Part shown: piece after piece, positions 60,692 to 64,000 of the stretch
Numbering within the stretch: the stretch's first letter is position 1
Layout of the letters: the number at the start of each line of letters is the position of its first letter
Assembly: GCF_030867095.1 (NCBI RefSeq)
Contig: NC_081828.1
Location: forward strand, 212,480,978 to 212,544,977
Source: Alligator mississippiensis
Lineage: Eukaryota; Chordata; Crocodylia; Alligatoridae
Reading direction: 5' to 3'
DNA: 64,000 nt
Translations under genes and position numbers: made by a program
The notes under the pieces: generated by a model
The model's database searches: none
Told to the model about the DNA's origin: nothing
Seen by the model: only the letters and a program-made list of their open reading frames with translations

Positions 60692-60882
60692 CATCTGACT
60701 ACTGATTGACATTAATCAATCAAAAGACAAAAAACAACCATATTCTTCAAGGCACAAATTCTTTTCCGATCATAAGCAATGGGAAAATTTCTCTTGGCTC
60801 AGGAAAGCCACGCTTGCTTTATGAAAGCTATAGGAAGACCCAAATTTGTCACGATTGGTATCATTAGTCCTAGGCCTCTTAC

Positions 60883-60982
60883 CTTCAAAATCTGATAAAA
60901 TTGATTCATTTTTCTGTAAACAGAGAGCTTCATCTTTTACCACCTGCTGGAATATCCTGCATTCTGGATGGATAGAGGCAAC
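60883..60982 (-). CDS. GHRHR-like exon 2: start of hormone-binding ectodomain
   Basis: This 100-bp exon (acceptor TTTTGATTCAG, donor GTAAGAGGCC) encodes 33 residues beginning VASIHPECRIFQQVVKDEAL, followed by CLQKNESILSDFE. HPEC and the xDExxCLQ pattern match the N-terminal helix of GHRHR (human, from memory: HPECDFITQLREDESACLQ). NES is a potential N-glycosylation site. The two cysteines are expected to take part in the conserved ectodomain disulfides. The exon ends in phase 1, which joins correctly to the GCPGDWDG exon. It is the first exon found; the signal peptide must be encoded further upstream on this strand. Confidence 0.93.
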
Positions 60983-61139
60983 CTGAATCAAAAAAAATAA
61001 AAAGATAGAAATGGGTCATTAGTTGATTCAGATGTTAGTGATTATTTCCTGTGATTATATGTTTAATGAAGGTTGGGTAATTTAAAGTAACTTCCTGGGA
61101 AAAAAAGTTTGGCCAAAAAGAAGGGGGCGGGGGGCGGGG

Positions 61140-61510
61140 GGGAAGGGAAATTTTGAAAATTTCAAAACATTTCATTTTAACATTTTCAAAAATTTTTTTG
61201 TCACTCTGCAGATGTCAAAATGTCTTACTTTGATCATTGCAAACCAGCTCGGCTTCTCATTTTGAAACGGCATTTCTTGATAGAAAACCAATTTCAAGAA
61301 AAAAGCCCCAAATAGCCCCAAAACGAATTAAAATATTTTTATTCTGAATTAACCAAAAAAGCTTTGAGTTGATCAGAAAGGTGAGCTTTTTTGTTGTGTT
61401 TTTTTTTTACGAGATCACTGTTTTAGTTCAACCGACACAACATTTTTCTTGTATTTTCTGGTTTTTTTGTACTGATCCAAAAAAGCTGTTATTCACTCAG
61501 CTCTATCCCT
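61140..61510 (-). repeat. A/T-rich interspersed repeat
   Basis: Runs of AAAATTTC/GAAATTTT-type sequence end at CTGTTATTCACTCAGCTCTA, i.e. AGAGCTGAGTGAATAACAG on the - strand. Similar text occurs near 28455 (TTAGAGCTGGACAAATGTTT) and 55915 (CTGAGTGAAAAATGCTC), suggesting one old family; class unknown. Confidence 0.4.
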
Positions 61511-62929
61511 AAACTGCCCAGAGTGGTTTTTAAGAATCTAGATGTTAGAGTTGAAAAAACACACCCTTTAATTTAGACTGGAAGCTCTTTAGGACTGGAT
61601 CTGACCTTCTGCCCGGGATTTTAATACAACAGGTTCCCAGTTTTATTTGTGGCCTTTTGGTAGTGGTGTGATATAACGAGTCAACAACAGTTGGTCAATA
61701 AGTGAAAGGCCATGGTGCGAGGTCCTGCTGGCTGAGTGCGTGTGTGTCTGATATTTGTGGCTTGCATTATTCAGCAGGTGAGCTGTAAAACAGATGTGGA
61801 AGAGTTTTCATGAGCTTCTTAAACCATTGTTACCCTTTGGTTTCTAAATTCCGAAATAACTTCTACGTCTCTTTTTTTTTTATAGCATAAGAAGTTGACT
61901 GATGGAATAAGGACCAGTTGATGAGGGTTTCTTTTATGGGATCTTGTTGACCATAAATGCAACTTTCTCAGAAAACTGAATCCTACTTTTACTCTGGATT
62001 GTATTTTCCGCTCTGTAGACTGCTAAAAGTGAAGAATAAATGTACACCTAGAAAATATGAAGAGCATTTCACCTTTAAAGGTCCTTTAAGCAACCTACAT
62101 TGTGGCCTTATATTAGCTATACCCCCTTCAAATCTGCAGCACTGGAGCATCTCTCATTGAATTCCTTTCCTCTTCTAAATTTACGTTAACATAAAGCGAA
62201 AACGAAGACGTGCGAGAAGGAGGGTTTCTTTTTCTTTTCTTTTTCTTCTATTATACTCCAGCTGTGGGTAACCTTAAATACACAAAAAAGACATCCTAAA
62301 CAGCTCCTTAAAATAGTATTTCCTGTTGTTCAACAAAAGGAACCCGCTTCTGAATTGCTACCATTCAAGGCTGAACACAATGCTGCTTTTCCATTTTTTA
62401 TATGGCAAAATAAATTGAATTTTGCTCCATGCTGGCACCACAAACTAACAACATTAGCAGCCATAACAGGATGATTATAACAGAAGCCCATTTAAATTAA
62501 AAGAGCACATGGAGCTGGTTGGCTGCAAACAAGCTGATTTCTTTGCTGCTTCTAATGTCTGTAACATTTTGCTGGGAGGTTTTTAGGCAAACAGCGGCAG
62601 CTCTTACCCCTGGGCTCTGCCACTGCTTCACTGGCTTCAAGTGTCACTGTGAGAGAGCATGGCTATGTGGCGCATGTACAGTGAGGGCTCTTCACTGCAC
62701 ATATGCCACACTCCCAAAGGGGCTGTGGCCACACCCCCGTCACCGTGATCCTGGATCCACCCACGGGTACAAGGACATGGAAGACACAAACATGGGAAAT
62801 GACTTGATATGGCTTGAAAACAGGGCAGACAGAGCAACGTGAATTCACTTTTCAGTCCACTGATGCTGCATCTGAGCAGGTAAAAATGTCATTATGAAAA
62901 AGGCAGTGTTCAGGTGTTGGTGCAAGAAG

Positions 62930-63070
62930 CATGGGTGAGGCAAGACTTCTTGCAGGTGATGCCTTTTATTGGACCAACCGCGTGGCTGGGCTACACACAG
63001 GGACGCTTCTATGATAGACACAGGCAAGTTTTCTTCTTCAGGCCTAAGGAAGCGTGCAGTGGTACCCGAA
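62930..63070 (-). repeat. Hammerhead-ribozyme-like retroelement fossil, copy B
   Basis: The + strand shows GATGCCTTTTATTGGACCAA followed about 60 bp later by AGGCAAGTTTTCTTCTTCAG, the order seen in the common reptile repeat with TTTTATTGGACCAAC and CTTCTTCAG. On the - strand this reads CTGAAGAAG ... GTTGGTCCAATAAAAGGCAT. The putative catalytic core is heavily diverged. Confidence 0.45.
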
Positions 63071-64000
63071 AGCCAGCCAATGTCTAGGCATCCTTGCAGT
63101 CAGCCCAAGAAAAGATACCATTCCCAGGAACTCTTGCCCCATCATGAAGAAGTTTCAAAAAAGTCAAGTCACATTTTCTGAAGGCTGGCAATGTATTGCA
63201 CACCAGGGCAGGTCATCAGCTGACACAAACTAGCATCCCTCTGTTGTAGGAGGTATGCTGATGTACATTGGGGGATGAGCTGGGGTAGTATATATTTCCT
63301 GTTCACCATCACCTATCAACCTCTAGGATGTTCAAACGCAGCCCTCGGGAGCAATAATTCGGTACGAACTGTGCCGGAGTTTATTGATTTGAATTCATTG
63401 CATGCATAGACGTGCCCCAGGAGACAAAAATAGGCCTAGAACCCACATACGCTACCCTTTTGGGGACGGCTTTACCCATCGAGGGATTATTACATAAAAA
63501 GAGAAACCCCTGCTCCTCTTCGAATGCTACAATTTAGTTGTCTAAGGCCAGAAGTGAATTTGGGGCTGTGAGCATGAGCTGACATAGGCACCTCGCTTCA
63601 ACTCCCACTGGGGTTTTTCTCTTTCCAAATGGTGGAGGATTTAAGACAGACCCTTGTGTTTAGCATTTCCTGATAGCTAGTTCAAGCTTCCTGCTCAGCG
63701 AGCGAGGTTCAGTGAATCCCATTTTGAAGTACCCAACTCTCCTCGCACTTTCTTTATGGAACATGGGTACCAAGCACAGCACCATGGATCTTGTACTGGG
63801 GACATAGGGCCGTACCCAGGAAGGGTATTAGGTGTCCCACCAGTACAGGGTTTTCAGCATACTCAAGGGTAGTGGTTAACAGTGCCCATTGGCTTCCTGA
63901 TCTCCTCATTTCCCACAGTACAGTGTGGGAATGGGTTGAGGGGTGGGAACACATTTCCTCAATGCTGTGGCTAAGTAGTCTACCACTCCCAAAAAGACAC

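Larger units (their letters stand above)
58263..60882 (-). other. GHRHR-like intron between exons 2 and 3
   Basis: Contains the hammerhead-like repeat (58270-58405), the C-rich minisatellite tract (58625-58870), an 18-bp tandem duplication (59214) and the solo LTR (59991-60691). Confidence 0.85.
37987..60982 (-). other. Gene span: GHRH-receptor-like class B1 GPCR (12 coding exons)
   Basis: The 12 exons total 1290 bp (429 residues plus stop) and lie in the standard class B1 order: hormone-binding ectodomain (exons at 60883, 58155, 56942), TM1 to TM7, and a tail exon. The exon lengths 108, 98, 133, 154, 61, 92, 130 and 42 bp are, as I recall, the family's standard ones. Assignment to the GHRH-receptor group rests on HPEC at the N-terminus, WDGLSCWP and ACPGFF in the ectodomain, WSEPFPPY, and [19 protein letters not shown] in ECL3/TM7, each closer to human GHRHR than to PAC1, VPAC1, VPAC2 or the secretin receptor. 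Expected role: Gs-coupled surface receptor for GHRH or a GHRH-like peptide. GHRHR and GHRHR2 cannot be separated with certainty from this window. The signal-peptide exon and promoter were not identified. Confidence 0.9.
60983..64000. other. Upstream flank or first intron of the GHRHR-like gene
   Basis: The signal-peptide exon and promoter should lie here or beyond the window. I checked many - strand ATG starts between 61.8 and 63.4 kb and found none followed by a hydrophobic stretch and a phase-0 donor. Contents: an A/T-rich repeat of the AGAGCTGAGTGAATA type (61140-61510) and a hammerhead-like repeat (62930-63070). The + strand frame at 62519-62842 starts with a hydrophobic stretch but has no further support. 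Confidence 0.6.

Noticed and set aside
37987-60982. A second PAC1 or a VPAC receptor on the - strand
   Set aside because: ECL3, the ectodomain motifs and HPEC are of GHRH-receptor type; only family-wide blocks match PAC1 or VPAC.
62519-62842. 107-codon + strand frame with a hydrophobic start
   Set aside because: Considered as a secreted peptide, but only the first 20 residues are hydrophobic, the rest is featureless, and it is on the wrong strand to be the missing signal exon.
1-64000. CRISPR arrays, tRNA or rRNA genes, Polinton-like elements, or a bacterial-style gene cluster
   Set aside because: None of the expected repeats, conserved RNA sequences or long clustered coding frames is present; the window is vertebrate intronic and intergenic DNA.

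Overview
The window is ordinary vertebrate nuclear DNA: exons separated by long introns with GT-AG borders, ancient MIR-like SINEs, several CR1 LINEs in both orientations, and many short non-autonomous DNA transposons. CR1 as the main LINE, MIR fragments, small palindromic MITEs ending in a TGTCTACATGTG-like motif and hammerhead-like repeat fossils point to a sauropsid, most likely a crocodilian, with a turtle as the alternative. This placement is inferred from repeat content and receptor sequence, not from a search.

Two class B1 (secretin-family) receptor genes lie tail to tail. On the + strand, about 15.7 kb of intron leads to the last three coding exons of ADCYAP1R1, the PACAP receptor PAC1 (15696-15825, 16031-16072, 18368-18556), followed by a long AT-rich 3'UTR that probably runs to about 22.1 kb. 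On the - strand, 12 consecutive coding exons (60982 down to 37987) encode a nearly complete second receptor of the GHRH-receptor type. Only its signal-peptide exon was not found. Every exon has proper splice borders and matching phases and the reading frame is open throughout, so it looks like a working gene. As I recall the human map, GHRHR lies on the other side of ADCYAP1R1 in the same orientation. The gene here is therefore either a relocated and inverted GHRHR or, perhaps more likely, the second GHRH-type receptor (GHRHR2) of non-mammals.

Layout: 1-15695 ADCYAP1R1 intron with a foldback element, a hairpin MITE, CR1 pieces and two MITEs; 15696-22103 ADCYAP1R1 3' end; 22104-37986 intergenic, with hammerhead-like, MITE, CR1, MIR and hAT-like repeats; 37987-60982 the GHRHR-like gene, whose introns hold a 2.2-kb CR1 fragment, older CR1s, a hAT MITE with target-site duplication, two probable solo LTRs and a hammerhead-like repeat beside exon 3; 60983-64000 upstream sequence of that gene, which may contain its unseen first exon and promoter.

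Both receptors are expected to couple mainly to Gs and cAMP in neuroendocrine tissue: PAC1 for PACAP, and the second for GHRH or a GHRH-like peptide. No tRNA, rRNA, CRISPR array or prokaryotic-type operon was seen.
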